47,105 bases of DNA, taken from JAXGQD01 sp964574395 (GTDB lineage Bacteria; Bacillota; Clostridia; Saccharofermentanales; Fastidiosipilaceae). A model generated the notes under the pieces. It had not been told where the DNA came from. It saw nothing but the letters and a program-made list of their open reading frames with translations, and searched no databases. A program made the position numbers and the translations under genes. The stretch covers positions 1-47,105 of the forward strand of contig CAZNNL010000009.1 of the NCBI GenBank assembly GCA_964574395.1, read 5' to 3'. The first letter of the stretch is position 1. Every line of letters begins with the position of its first letter. This document shows positions 35,475 to 44,014 of this stretch, piece after piece.

Positions 35475-35765
35475 ATGCAAACAACAGCTAAAGAAAGAAT
35501 GCTAGACGCCCAAGCTCAGTACGAGATTATCAAAGAAGACAACGAAAAACTCGCTGCCTTCAGGGATAGTATGAGCGAAATATTCGCTCGGATGGAAAAA
35601 CTTCAGGATTATTATCTTGGTGAATGGATCAATGACATGGACGAACTCAACAGAAGCGACGAGAACATCGAAGTCATGGGGCAAGACCCCATCTACGAAG
35701 AAATCGTTGAACAAGACAAAATCATCAAAGAAATCTTGTTGAATTGCGCCCAATATTTAAACTAA
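35475..35765 (+). CDS. DUF4298 domain protein
   Basis: A 96-residue soluble, strongly acidic, helical protein. The YLGEWINDMDEL stretch in the middle and the helical N-terminus match DUF4298 as I recall it; the function is unknown. AGGAGG precedes the ATG. It follows the phosphoesterase by 55 bp and ends close to the convergent pepF gene. Confidence 0.7.
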   Translation: MQTTAKERMLDAQAQYEIIKEDNEKLAAFRDSMSEIFARMEKLQDYYLGEWINDMDELNRSDENIEVMGQDPIYEEIVEQDKIIKEILLNCAQYLN

Positions 35766-35781
35766 GTTTTTTTTCTAATGT

Positions 35782-37476
35782 TTATAGCTTGCTGTCATTA
35801 ACCTGACTCAGGTAGTCCTGAATCGTTGGGATAATGGCGGCTAGGCTGCCTTCTTCAAACGGGTTGTTTAAACCTGCAGATTTTACCAAATCCGTGAACG
35901 GTTTGCTGCCACCCAAATCACATAAAGCCAAATAGCGTTTCCAGGCGTTTGTGCTGTCTTTTTGAGCTGCATCCCAGAACTGCAAAGCACAGGTTTGTGC
36001 CAGCGTATAGTCGATGTAGTAGAAAGGAGCCTCAAAGATATGCGCCTGCCGCATCCAGAAACCGCCGCGCTCAAGATAGTCGATACCATCGTAATTACGA
36101 GCAGGGAGATAGATTTTTTCAAGTGCATGCCACTGTGCTTTACGCTCTGTTGGCGTCGCTTCAGGGTTCTCATACACCCAATGCTGGAAAGCATCAACGG
36201 TCACGCCATAGGGGATAAAGAGTAAAGCTTCAGTCAAATGATTAAATTTGAATTTCTCTGTTTGTGGGCCGAAGAAGAGCTTCATCCATGGCCATGTAAG
36301 AAATTCCATGCTCATTGAGTGGATTTCCGCTGATTCCATGGTGGGGAAATAGTACTCTGGAACAGGCAAGTTGCGACTACGGAATGCCTGGAAAGCATGA
36401 CCAGCTTCGTGCGTTAGGACTTCGATATCTCCGGCTGTTCCATTGAAGTTTGAAAATATAAAGGGAACTTTGTGGTCTGGCAAAAAGTCACAGTAACCAC
36501 CACCCGACTTACCTTCGCGAGCGACCAGATCTAACAGGTTTTGTTCGGTCATGACCTTGAAAAACTCTGAAGTTTCGGGGGACAATTCGTCATACATCTT
36601 TTTGCCATTCTCTAAAATCCATTCCGAATTACCTTGAGGAATTGCATTACCTGTAAGGAACGAAATGCCTTCGTCATGAAAGGCCAAGGTCTTCAAACCG
36701 AGACGTTTAGACTGACGTTTACGCAATTTTTTCGTAATCGGAACCAGGTCGCGCTTTACCTGATTGCGAAATTGCTCAACCTCCGCAGCACCGTAATCGG
36801 TACGAAGCATGCGTTTGTATCCTAAGGCGACGAAGTTTTTGTAGCCAAGTTTTTTTGCCATGCGATCGCGCACCGTGACGAGCGCAGAAAAGATTTCATC
36901 CAGCTCAGTTTCGTTTCCTTGGAAAAAATTGAACTTCGCCTCAACAGCGGATTTTCTCACCACGCGATCGGGTGATTGCGTGTAGGGGTCAATTTGAGCA
37001 AGGTTTAGGATTTTGTCATCGAAGTTGATTTGAGCCGATGCTAGGAGCTTGGCATAGCGGCTGGTTAGTGTGTTTTCCTCCGCCAAATCGTCCATGATTT
37101 CTGGACTGAAGGCTTCTAAGCTCATCTCAGCAAGTTTGAATAAATGCTTGCCATAGGTTTTTTCTAGTTCTTTGCGGAAGCGAGAGGTGCAGAGTGATTT
37201 GTAGTATTTGTTTTGCCATTCTGATACTTTGGGAGAAAAATTATCGAAGAAGTCTTGCTCTTCTTCGTAAAAACTGTCTCTGGTATCCATAGTGTGTCGG
37301 ATACTGACAAGCGCACGCATCGTATCAATTTGGTTGAAAATCTTATTGATTTCAGTAATGACCACTTCTTGGGTCGGCGCATTTTTAGCCAATTTGAAGA
37401 ACATCAATTGTGCGTTAATAGCATTATTTATTTCATCAGCGACAGGGCGTTCGTAAACTAAGTCTTGAAATTTCAT
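35782..37476 (-). CDS. M3-family oligoendopeptidase (PepF-like)
   Basis: A 564-residue cytoplasmic zinc metallopeptidase that trims short peptides. The zinc motif HEAGHAFQ (HExxH, about residue 373) is followed by ESAEIHSMSMEFL, which provides the third ligand, and GGYCDFLPDHKVPFIFSNF and YIDYTLAQTCALQFW are typical of M3B enzymes. AGAGG lies before this ATG; the upstream ATG in the same frame has no ribosome site. Gene order (next to an ECF S component) suggests no specific pathway. Confidence 0.9.
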   Translation of the reverse strand: MKFQDLVYERPVADEINNAINAQLMFFKLAKNAPTQEVVITEINKIFNQIDTMRALVSIRHTMDTRDSFYEEEQDFFDNFSPKVSEWQNKYYKSLCTSRFRKELEKTYGKHLFKLAEMSLEAFSPEIMDDLAEENTLTSRYAKLLASAQINFDDKILNLAQIDPYTQSPDRVVRKSAVEAKFNFFQGNETELDEIFSALVTVRDRMAKKLGYKNFVALGYKRMLRTDYGAAEVEQFRNQVKRDLVPITKKLRKRQSKRLGLKTLAFHDEGISFLTGNAIPQGNSEWILENGKKMYDELSPETSEFFKVMTEQNLLDLVAREGKSGGGYCDFLPDHKVPFIFSNFNGTAGDIEVLTHEAGHAFQAFRSRNLPVPEYYFPTMESAEIHSMSMEFLTWPWMKLFFGPQTEKFKFNHLTEALLFIPYGVTVDAFQHWVYENPEATPTERKAQWHALEKIYLPARNYDGIDYLERGGFWMRQAHIFEAPFYYIDYTLAQTCALQFWDAAQKDSTNAWKRYLALCDLGGSKPFTDLVKSAGLNNPFEEGSLAAIIPTIQDYLSQVNDSKL

Positions 37477-37651
37477 ATTTACCTCTTGTGGAATAGTATT
37501 CATTATCTATTGTACATCGTATCGAGGCAATTGTAAGACGTGCGTTGGCAAAATTTGCTTTGTTGTAGTTGGGGGAGAGGTTTCTTTTTGAGTTGCTGCA
37601 GTAGCTTGAAAAGTTGGCACGCAATACAGCAGTCCCAAACTAGCGCTGCCA

Positions 37652-38179
37652 TTATTTCAAAGAATTTGGTGAAGCGGCATTCGATCTTCCCAACAGCTGC
37701 GTATTTTTCAAACGCGCGTAAAGAAGTGTACCAACAACGGCACCCACTGCGCCTTGACCGAGGTTGGCAGGAACACTGGCTAGGGCAGCAAGATGTCCGT
37801 ATAAAAAGATTTCACAAATATAGTAACCAAAAGCCATCCACAGCCCACAAAGCATACCGATAAGTAAGGGGAATTCTTTAAGCTTGCTTTTCATCAAAAC
37901 GCCAGCCAAAGCGCCTTCCAACCCTTTCACGACAAGTGTGATGGGGACATAAATAGTATATCCAAGTAGCAGGTCTGCAAGCGCACTTCCAATTCCACCG
38001 GTCAGTCCGCCAAATAGTGGTCCGAGCAAAAGACCAGTAAAAATCAGGACCGCATCTCCTAGATTGACATAGCCTTGTGTACCAGGAATAGGAATGTGAA
38101 TAACAGCTGTAAGCACCGTGACTAAAGCGATTAAAACACCGGCGAGGGCGAGCTTTTTTACCTTGTTACTTGTATTCAT
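37652..38179 (-). CDS. ECF transporter S component
   Basis: A 175-residue membrane protein with five to six hydrophobic segments. The N-terminal KLALAGVLIALVTVLTAV matches the S-component A-x-x-x-A motif used to dock on EcfT, and YVNLGDAVLIFTGLLLGPLFGGLTGG is typical of the HmpT/vitamin-type group. It binds a vitamin or metabolite and works with a shared EcfA/EcfT module not seen in this window. GGAAGAG precedes; a GTG one codon upstream is an alternative start. No riboswitch is evident in the 40-bp gap before it. Confidence 0.85.
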   Translation of the reverse strand: MNTSNKVKKLALAGVLIALVTVLTAVIHIPIPGTQGYVNLGDAVLIFTGLLLGPLFGGLTGGIGSALADLLLGYTIYVPITLVVKGLEGALAGVLMKSKLKEFPLLIGMLCGLWMAFGYYICEIFLYGHLAALASVPANLGQGAVGAVVGTLLYARLKNTQLLGRSNAASPNSLK

Positions 38180-38222
38180 CACGACTCTTCCTTATTAAAT
38201 ATTACCTTCTAGCAGGGTTATA

Positions 38223-38720
38223 CTATTCTTCTCTTGTAACTAGGTGCTTAACCCCAGGATCAAGATTGTGCAATTCTTTGGCAAAAAACTTCGGATACGC
38301 TTCCACATTCGGATAATCCTCTAGGTCAATCCATTCTAAGTGCTCGATGCTTCCGTCCTCAGTGACAACATTTTCCAAATTTATGGGCATTGAGGGATCG
38401 TATTTCATGAGGTAATAAAAGGCTAGTTCGTGGCAGTGGAGTTTTTTGCCAAACGCAAACTCAAGTCCTAAAAAGAAATTCTCGTTTATAAATGCTAGTC
38501 TGTCAATTTCCATGTGGACGCCTGTTTCTTCGAAAACCTCACGTTTTACAGCATCTTCGGTGGATTCGTTATGTTCAACGCCACCGCCAACAGCATAGTA
38601 AAAACCGATTTTGTTGCTAGTGGCCATGAGCACTTTGCCAGCATGCATAATAATCGCACAGACCCTGAAGCGAAACCACTCGTCATTTCTTTTAAAAGCG
38701 ATATCTCTGTTAAGGTTCAT
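38223..38720 (-). CDS. NUDIX hydrolase
   Basis: A 165-residue NUDIX hydrolase. The NUDIX box is intact: GGGVEHNESTEDAVKREVFEETGV contains G-x5-E-x7-RE-x2-EE-x-G, which binds Mg2+ for cleavage of a nucleoside-diphosphate-linked substrate. The substrate cannot be predicted. GAGGTGTG lies before the ATG. It is divergent from the padR gene and upstream of the ECF S component, with which it may share a transcript. Confidence 0.92.
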   Translation of the reverse strand: MNLNRDIAFKRNDEWFRFRVCAIIMHAGKVLMATSNKIGFYYAVGGGVEHNESTEDAVKREVFEETGVHMEIDRLAFINENFFLGLEFAFGKKLHCHELAFYYLMKYDPSMPINLENVVTEDGSIEHLEWIDLEDYPNVEAYPKFFAKELHNLDPGVKHLVTREE

Positions 38721-38841
38721 TTTTCACACCTCGTTGTTAACTATCTTCTATTATAGCGTTGATTTTGATAAATGCCACGGTGCGTGCTTGGGGTGGAGTT
38801 TTATGCGGCGTCTTTTTTGCAATTACCTACCCCATCCCCTC

Positions 38842-38870
38842 TTGACAACTATATCGTCCAACGATATAGT
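38842..38870 (+). promoter_or_regulatory. padR promoter with embedded palindromic operator
   Basis: TTGACA (38842-38847), a 17-base spacer and TATAGT (38865-38870) form a near-perfect sigma-A promoter. A perfect 9-bp inverted repeat CTATATCGT-cca-ACGATATAG (38849-38869) fills the spacer and -10 box, and a further half-site CGATATA occurs at 38886-38892. This is where a PadR repressor would sit to regulate its own operon. Confidence 0.8.
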
Positions 38871-38922
38871 AAATATAACGGCAGACGATATACCGTGAGT
38901 TGATAGTGAGAGGAGTGCTTGT

Positions 38923-39240
38923 ATGGAAAATATAGTTCTAACCGAAGCATATTATTACATCCTTTTATCTTTGTATAAGCCACTTCATGGCTATGGAATA
39001 ATGCAAAAGGTGGAGGAATTAAGTCATACGCGCCTTCGTTTGGCGGCCGGTACTTTGTATGGAGCGCTTAACTCTTTGTTGGACAAAGCTTGGATTGATG
39101 CACTCCCCATTGAAGAAGGCAGCCGCAAGAAGGAGTATCAAATCACCTCATTAGGCCAAACAGTAGTTCTAGCTGAACTTGAGCGACTCGAGGAGCTTTA
39201 TGAGAATGGCAAAACCATCACAGGAGGCAAGACGAAATGA
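38923..39240 (+). CDS. PadR-family transcriptional regulator
   Basis: A 105-residue winged-helix repressor. N-terminal YYILLSLYKPLHGYGIMQKVEEL and the recognition/wing region RLAAGTLYGALNSLLDKAWI then KKEYQITSLGQ are characteristic of PadR. Members usually respond to small hydrophobic or toxic compounds. The operator described at 38849-38869 suggests autoregulation. It overlaps the following DUF2812 gene by four bases (ATGA), the standard arrangement in which PadR controls a membrane effector. Confidence 0.93.
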   Translation: MENIVLTEAYYYILLSLYKPLHGYGIMQKVEELSHTRLRLAAGTLYGALNSLLDKAWIDALPIEEGSRKKEYQITSLGQTVVLAELERLEELYENGKTITGGKTK

Positions 39241-39770
39241 CTAAAACAGTATTTAAGTTGACCGCATCTTGGAACTATAAGAAAGAAGAAACATGGCTCA
39301 ACGAAATGTCAAAAAAAGGCTGGCATCTCACAGAGCCGAAGCATGTTTTATTCACTTTCACCGAAGGTGAGCCCGACAAATACCGTTATGCCTTAGAGTA
39401 CCTTGATGTCAGCGGGGAAGGCATGCAGGAATATTTTGCTTTTCTTGAGGAAACGGGGATTGAAATCATTGGTCACACAATGAACTGGGCCTATTACCGA
39501 AAACTTAACGATGGTAAACCGTTCGAAATCTTTAGTGATGATGAATCTAAGATTAAACATTGGAATAGACTTCGTTATCTAATCTTATTAATTGCCGGAT
39601 TTGAAACCTATTTCATGATTACCTTCTGGATGCAAATAATCAATGGGGACAGCAGTGTATTCACGCTTATTCCTACAGTGTTTATCACTTTAGTTGTACT
39701 CTTATTAGCGTGGGGCAATTTTAGGATTTGGATGCAGATAAGTGAACTAAAGAAGAATAGGCGTAATTAA
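39237..39770 (+). CDS. DUF2812 membrane protein
   Basis: A 177-residue protein. The N-terminal soluble domain has the DUF2812 pattern: KEETWLNEMSKKGWHL, then FTEGEPDKYRYALEYL. Two hydrophobic segments follow (about residues 110-130 and 138-158). DUF2812 proteins are nearly always paired with PadR regulators, as here, and are thought to sense or counter envelope stress; the activity is unproven. Its 3' end overlaps by 24 bases the convergent uracil-DNA glycosylase-like gene. Confidence 0.88.
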   Translation: MTKTVFKLTASWNYKKEETWLNEMSKKGWHLTEPKHVLFTFTEGEPDKYRYALEYLDVSGEGMQEYFAFLEETGIEIIGHTMNWAYYRKLNDGKPFEIFSDDESKIKHWNRLRYLILLIAGFETYFMITFWMQIINGDSSVFTLIPTVFITLVVLLLAWGNFRIWMQISELKKNRRN

Positions 39771-40358
39771 TGTCTTCACGCGGTTTTGCAAAACGGGCAC
39801 AACTTCGCTTTCAAACCAAGGGTTCCGATTAAACCAACGAAAATTGAGTGGAGAAGGGTGTACGGTTGGAAAATAGAGCGGTAGGTATTCTTCATAGGCA
39901 CGGACAGTCTCGGTGAGATTTTTCTTACAATTTTTTCCTAAATAGTATTTTTGAGAATATGCGCCAACCAATAATATGAGTTCGATATGTGGCATTTGGT
40001 CAAAAAGCTTTTGGTGCCACATGGGCGCGAATTCCTTACGTGGGGGGAGGTCGCCGCTTTTGCCCTTACCTTGGTAATAAAAATCCATGGGTATTAAAGC
40101 GATTTGTTCTTTATCGCGAAAAGTGGCCTCATTGATGCCGAGCCATTGCATCAGCTTGACGCCACTTGCGTCGCCCCATGTCAAGTTCGCGCTTTGTGCC
40201 TTTATCCCCGGTGCATGCCCAACGATAACGATGCGTGCATCCTGATCCGCAACAAACAAGGGCTGATAATTGAGCTTCAAAAACGCAGCGTTGCTTTCGT
40301 GAGAAATGATTTCCTGACGAATCTGTTCTATCGCTTGATTGCCGCTTAATGCACTCAA
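39747..40358 (-). CDS. Uracil-DNA glycosylase-family protein
   Basis: A 203-residue UDG-fold protein. Recognisable blocks are VIVGHAPGIKAQ (active-site loop; GEAPG in classic members, here GHAPG), IALIPMDFYYQGKG, ILLVGAYSQKYYLG and the Leu-loop equivalent FPTVHPSPLNFRW with the HPSP motif. It probably removes uracil or related bases from DNA. Start: a TTG with GAGGT 7 bases upstream overlaps the stop of the DUF2798 gene (TTGA); the longer ATG-started frame would overlap that gene heavily, so TTG is chosen. Confidence 0.82.
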   Translation of the reverse strand: MSALSGNQAIEQIRQEIISHESNAAFLKLNYQPLFVADQDARIVIVGHAPGIKAQSANLTWGDASGVKLMQWLGINEATFRDKEQIALIPMDFYYQGKGKSGDLPPRKEFAPMWHQKLFDQMPHIELILLVGAYSQKYYLGKNCKKNLTETVRAYEEYLPLYFPTVHPSPLNFRWFNRNPWFESEVVPVLQNRVKTLITPILL

Positions 40359-40585
40359 TTTTCTACCTCGATAAAGCTTAAAATTTTGCCAACTAAGGGG
40401 ATAGCCATGAATGTCACGGGAATACTCACGAGCAAAGATACAAGCCAAGACTCAAACCATATACTGAAGAACTCTGGCACAGCGCCTGCATTGAGCAGGG
40501 TAAGGGCCAAAGACATAACGGTTGACATAATTGTAGCCACGCATAGATTAAAAATTGCACCATAGACTTTTTTACTTGTTTTCAT
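40355..40585 (-). CDS. DUF2798 small membrane protein
   Basis: A 76-residue protein with two hydrophobic helices (about residues 10-32 and 45-68), matching the two-span DUF2798 family, function unknown. AGGATA precedes the ATG. Its stop overlaps the TTG start of the glycosylase-like gene, so the two are coupled. It is divergent from the PHP gene. Confidence 0.75.
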   Translation of the reverse strand: MKTSKKVYGAIFNLCVATIMSTVMSLALTLLNAGAVPEFFSIWFESWLVSLLVSIPVTFMAIPLVGKILSFIEVEN

Positions 40586-40649
40586 TAAGCTATCCTCGAC
40601 TAATTTACTATTACTGATATGATAGCAGAATCGGAGGAGGCTTACCGCA

Positions 40650-41561
40650 ATGATTGATCTACACATGCACAGTGCATATAGTGACGACGGGGAGTATACA
40701 CCCACACAACTGGTTGAGATGTGTGCCGCTCAAGGTATCACGACGATGTCTATCACGGACCATAATTCGACGCGCGCCAATGCAGAAGCAGAGCAGGCGG
40801 CCAAACGCTTGTGCATTCACTACGTGAGTGGGATTGAAATTGATTGCACTTTCGAAGGCAGTAATTTCCATGTTTTGGGTTATGGCATTGACTATCAAGC
40901 TCCAGACTTCGCTGCGATCGAGGAGTATGTGGCGGAGCAGAGTAGGGGAGCATCGTTAGAGATGTTGCGGTTGACGCAGGGGCTTGGTTTTGCCATTACT
41001 ATTGAAGACATACAAGCCTTGGAGAGAGATGCATCTTGGGCGGGCCGTTGGACGGGTGAAATGTTCGCCGAGCTGCTTCTAAGCCTGCCGGAGTACAAGG
41101 AAAATACGCTCCTGAAGCCTTACCGTACGGGCGGTTCCAGAAGTGACAACCCATTTGTCAACTTTTATTGGGATTTCTATGCGCAGGGCAAGCCTTGCTA
41201 TGTCAAAGTCGTTTACCCGCAGCTGGTGGATATTATCAAGATTGTTCATCAGCATCATGGCAAAACGATACTCGCTCACCCCGAAGCCAATCTGAAAAAC
41301 AATCCGTCTTTGTTCCCCAAATTAATGGCGCTCGACCTCGATGGTCTCGAAGCTTTTAGTACCTACCATAACCCGGAGCAGTGCGCACATTACTACGATG
41401 AAGCCTTGCGCCACAAGAAGGTTTTTACTTGTGGTAGTGATTTTCATGGCAAAACGAAACCGTCCATCACCCTCGGCGGCATCCCTTATCCTGATTCAAT
41501 CGACAGAAATGCGGTTGAAGAAAAGATCGCGAACTGGATAAAAAATAGCTTTGATAGTTAA
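40650..41561 (+). CDS. PHP-domain phosphoesterase (nucleoside 3',5'-bisphosphate phosphatase/RNase AM-like)
   Basis: A 303-residue PHP protein with the complete metal set: DLHMHSAYSDDGEYTP (HxH and Asp), ITDHNST, SGIEIDC, HVLGYG, and later LAHPEA and CGSDFHGKTKP. This is the YciV/TrpH group, which hydrolyses 3',5'-nucleotide bisphosphates or short RNA 5' ends. It differs clearly in length and context from the other PHP gene at 16.5 kb. GGAGGAGG precedes the ATG. DUF1275 follows by 16 bp. Confidence 0.88.
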   Translation: MIDLHMHSAYSDDGEYTPTQLVEMCAAQGITTMSITDHNSTRANAEAEQAAKRLCIHYVSGIEIDCTFEGSNFHVLGYGIDYQAPDFAAIEEYVAEQSRGASLEMLRLTQGLGFAITIEDIQALERDASWAGRWTGEMFAELLLSLPEYKENTLLKPYRTGGSRSDNPFVNFYWDFYAQGKPCYVKVVYPQLVDIIKIVHQHHGKTILAHPEANLKNNPSLFPKLMALDLDGLEAFSTYHNPEQCAHYYDEALRHKKVFTCGSDFHGKTKPSITLGGIPYPDSIDRNAVEEKIANWIKNSFDS

Positions 41562-41577
41562 CGGCTGGAAAAGGAAA

Positions 41578-42261
41578 ATGAAACAAAAATTTACTAAAAC
41601 CGAATTTAGAACGCCAGTGTACTTCATCACGTTTATTCTCGTCATGATGGCTGCCTGGGTTGACGTGATAGGTCTAAAACTCAGTTTAGACGAAAGAAGC
41701 GCCTATATGACAGGACGTGCTGCTTTATTGGGTGAAGCCTTTCATACGGGAGATTATTATACTTTTCTAATCGTTGCACTTATCGTATTTATGTTTATTT
41801 TCGGTTCTTTTTTAGCTACGAAGATTTGTCTGAAACATGGATTCTCGGGAGGCCTGTTGACGAGTTCAGTCATTTTGGCTTTAGGTTCATTAAGCTTATT
41901 CGTAACGAACGCAAACAACGAAAAAACCAAGGTACTTGCCTGTGTTCTAGTACCCATGGCTATGGGTTGTCTGAACGCTACAACTAGCTTGAGCAAAATC
42001 GGTCGCACCACACATTTGACCGGACCTGCCACAGATTTAGGCATCAGTTTAGGCAAAGGTAACTGGCATTCCGCTTTCGTCCATAGTATTCGCTGGGTTG
42101 CATTTCCTGTAGGAGCAGTCCTTGGCTTGACTGCGCTCCAGTACAATAAACAGGGTAGCTTCCCCTTGGCTGTTATGCTATTTATTCCCTCCTTGGTTAT
42201 TGCGTTGATTGCGGTTCTGCAAAAGAAGTATCTTGACATCAAACTGCTGAGTGATGGGTAG
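41578..42261 (+). CDS. DUF1275 (YoaK-like) membrane protein
   Basis: A 227-residue membrane protein with about six hydrophobic segments. The sequence MAMGCLNATTSLSKIGRTTHLTGPATDLG is the DUF1275 hallmark (family consensus GMQNA...TTYLTG), and WVDVIGL in the first helix is typical. Function unknown; some members have been linked to transport. AAGG lies before this ATG; the TTG-started extension overlaps the PHP gene end. Probably in one operon with the PHP gene. Confidence 0.85.
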   Translation: MKQKFTKTEFRTPVYFITFILVMMAAWVDVIGLKLSLDERSAYMTGRAALLGEAFHTGDYYTFLIVALIVFMFIFGSFLATKICLKHGFSGGLLTSSVILALGSLSLFVTNANNEKTKVLACVLVPMAMGCLNATTSLSKIGRTTHLTGPATDLGISLGKGNWHSAFVHSIRWVAFPVGAVLGLTALQYNKQGSFPLAVMLFIPSLVIALIAVLQKKYLDIKLLSDG

Positions 42262-42332
42262 AATGTGTTGGCTTTTAAAATATCTAGTTATTACTTATAA
42301 TATGGCAGATTAAAAATGAACGGAGTTTAAAA

Positions 42333-42653
42333 ATGTCACATAATAAAGTTATTTGTACCGTTAACAATGTAGAGTACTTGGATATTCGCAAGAGTATGAT
42401 GAGAGGTGTGCGTAGTTTCGAAGAATTGAAAGCTGACGTAGGCGTTTGTGGAGAGTGCGAAGGCTGTCAAAGCGAGATTGACGGAATTTTATCTTCCGTT
42501 TGTGGCTGTGCTGGAGCATCTTTGGAAGACGTTTTGAATGCTATCCGTGGTGGTGCCAAAACAGTCGAAGCAGTCGGAGAAGTAACTGGCGCTGGTACCC
42601 ATTGTGGTAGATGTAAAGGTCTCGTCCAGAACGTTATTGATCTTGGGCGTTGA
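42333..42653 (+). CDS. Tandem BFD-like [2Fe-2S]-binding protein
   Basis: A 106-residue Cys-rich protein. Residues 55-106 are a standard bacterioferritin-associated-ferredoxin (BFD) domain: C57-x-C59 and C91-x2-C94 with GAGTHCGRCKGL, binding one 2Fe-2S cluster. Residues 5-50 look like a second, diverged BFD domain: C8, then C39-GE-C42-EG-C45. Single BFD domains are about 55-65 residues, so this is a duplication. No bacterioferritin or reductase partner is nearby. Possible roles are iron mobilisation or electron transfer; unproven. ACGGAG precedes the ATG and a strong terminator follows. Confidence 0.8.
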   Translation: MSHNKVICTVNNVEYLDIRKSMMRGVRSFEELKADVGVCGECEGCQSEIDGILSSVCGCAGASLEDVLNAIRGGAKTVEAVGEVTGAGTHCGRCKGLVQNVIDLGR

Positions 42654-42704
42654 TTGCTCTTTAATACAAGATAATATCGTACTTCGAACAACACTTAGTA
42701 GCAA

Positions 42705-42748
42705 GAAAAAATCGTCAACATGTTTATATCCATGTTGGCGACTTTTTT
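42705..42748. terminator. Bidirectional intrinsic terminator
   Basis: TCGTCAACATG (42712-42722) pairs with CATGTTGGCGA (42731-42741, one G-T pair), loop TTTATATC, followed by six T (42743-42748); the A run at 42705-42711 serves the other strand. It ends the BFD transcript and the convergent broken reductase. Confidence 0.85.
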
Positions 42749-42759
42749 GGTTTATTACA

Positions 42760-43945
42760 TCAAATAAGCAGAGCGGTTGCGTAGGCTTCCGTGATTGCAT
42801 CTATACCTTGTCTGACTTCTGAGGCATCGCCCACGACTTTGACTTGAACACCGGATTCTTCAATATCTTGACTGAGTGTATCAACAGAAGATGCACCAAT
42901 CGCCAGAATTACTGAATCTAAGTTTTCGATTTTTCCTTGTGTTCCGTCTTTTTCGTAGATGATGGCATCTGGGGTGATTTCCAAGACTTTGGCAGAGGCG
43001 ACGATTTCTACGCGGTGTTTGTTTAAGCTTTCGAAGAGGTAGAGATTGTTGAAGGCAAAACCATCCTGCGCAATAGCTTTTTGCATCTCCACCAAAACAA
43101 CCTGCTTGCCATGGATAGCGAGATGGTCCGCGGTTTCGGTTCCGACTAGGCCACCGCCGATGATGGCGACGCGGTTGCCGACGTCCTTTTTGCCAGCCAA
43201 AACATCAAAAGCTTGCACAACATTTGGTAAATCCGCACCCTTAATGGGTGGTTTAATGGGTTTCGCCCCCGTCGCAATTATCACCGCGTCAGGCTGCTCC
43301 TGCTCGATTAGCGCGCGGTCGACTTGACTGTTGTAAACGATTTTTACGCCAAGATCCTGGAGCTGCTTTTTGAACACAGCCTTGCAGACAAGCGATGCAA
43401 TAATTGATGTCTTCTATCTGTCCAGATTTCACTTTATTTGGTAAATCAGGATCAGCGATGGAAGCACGGCCCATGGAAATGAGATCCGCATCACCTGCGG
43501 CAAGAATGCTCTCAGCGATTAGCGGGTCGTTAATTCTGCCTGCGACAGCGACTGGAACGGAAACTACTTTCTTGATTTCCCTGGAAAAATCTGCGGCAAA
43601 ACCATGCGGTGTAGCAGAAGGCTGAACCGTATATGGTGGTGTAGCATTTCCCACGGAAACGTCAAGCATATCAACACCTGCTTGCTCCATTAATCTTGCT
43701 AAAGCTGCAGTATCTCTGATGGTAAGGCCACCTTCCACATATTCTTCCGCTGAAAAACGGTACAAAATAGGGAAGTCTTCACCAACTTGTTTTCTCATTT
43801 CTTTCAAGACTTCAACAGCGAGACGGGCTCTGTTGGTCAGCGAACCACCATACTCGTCTGTTCTTTTATTGCCAGAAGGTGAAAGGAATGACGCAATGAG
43901 ATAGCCTGCATGTGCGTGTTCCGTAATCATATCCCTAATATGCAT
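42760..43945 (-). pseudogene. Broken old-yellow-enzyme/2-enoate reductase (FadH/BaiCD-like)
   Basis: Two overlapping frames hold pieces of one flavoenzyme. The upstream piece (43945 to 43289) has the end of the FMN TIM barrel (HAGYLIASFLSP, SGNKRTDEYGGSL, SMGRASIADPDLP, then NYCIACLQGC, the start of the Fe-S site). The downstream piece (from 43377 to 42760) has the second Rossmann region (VAIIGGGLVGTETADHLA) and C-terminus. Missing are about 150 N-terminal residues and roughly 100 central residues, covering the rest of the 4Fe-4S site and the first FAD motif; the join also shifts frame. A functional NADH-dependent enoate reductase is ruled out. An intact copy may exist elsewhere. Confidence 0.85.
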
Positions 43946-44014
43946 AATACAATTGTAGAAGGAATAAACACCCCTCTATCAGACTGTGTACCTGAAAGCG
44001 AGATTGATTGGTAG
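43940..44014 (+). pseudogene. C-terminal remnant of a YefM/Axe-type antitoxin
   Basis: An in-frame 24-codon stretch beginning ATGCATAAT reads ...NTPLSDCVPESEIDW-stop. The ending resembles the toxin-wrapping C-terminus of YefM/Phd-type antitoxins, and its stop overlaps the toxin start (TAGTG), the usual operon spacing. The DNA-binding N-terminal part (about 60 residues) is gone; the sequence upstream instead belongs to the broken reductase, so one deletion seems to have trimmed both genes. Confidence 0.7.

Noticed and set aside
40359..40448. ATG start 30 codons upstream for the uracil-DNA glycosylase-like gene
   Set aside because: It would overlap the DUF2798 gene by about 90 bases without a ribosome site; the TTG with GAGGT fits better.
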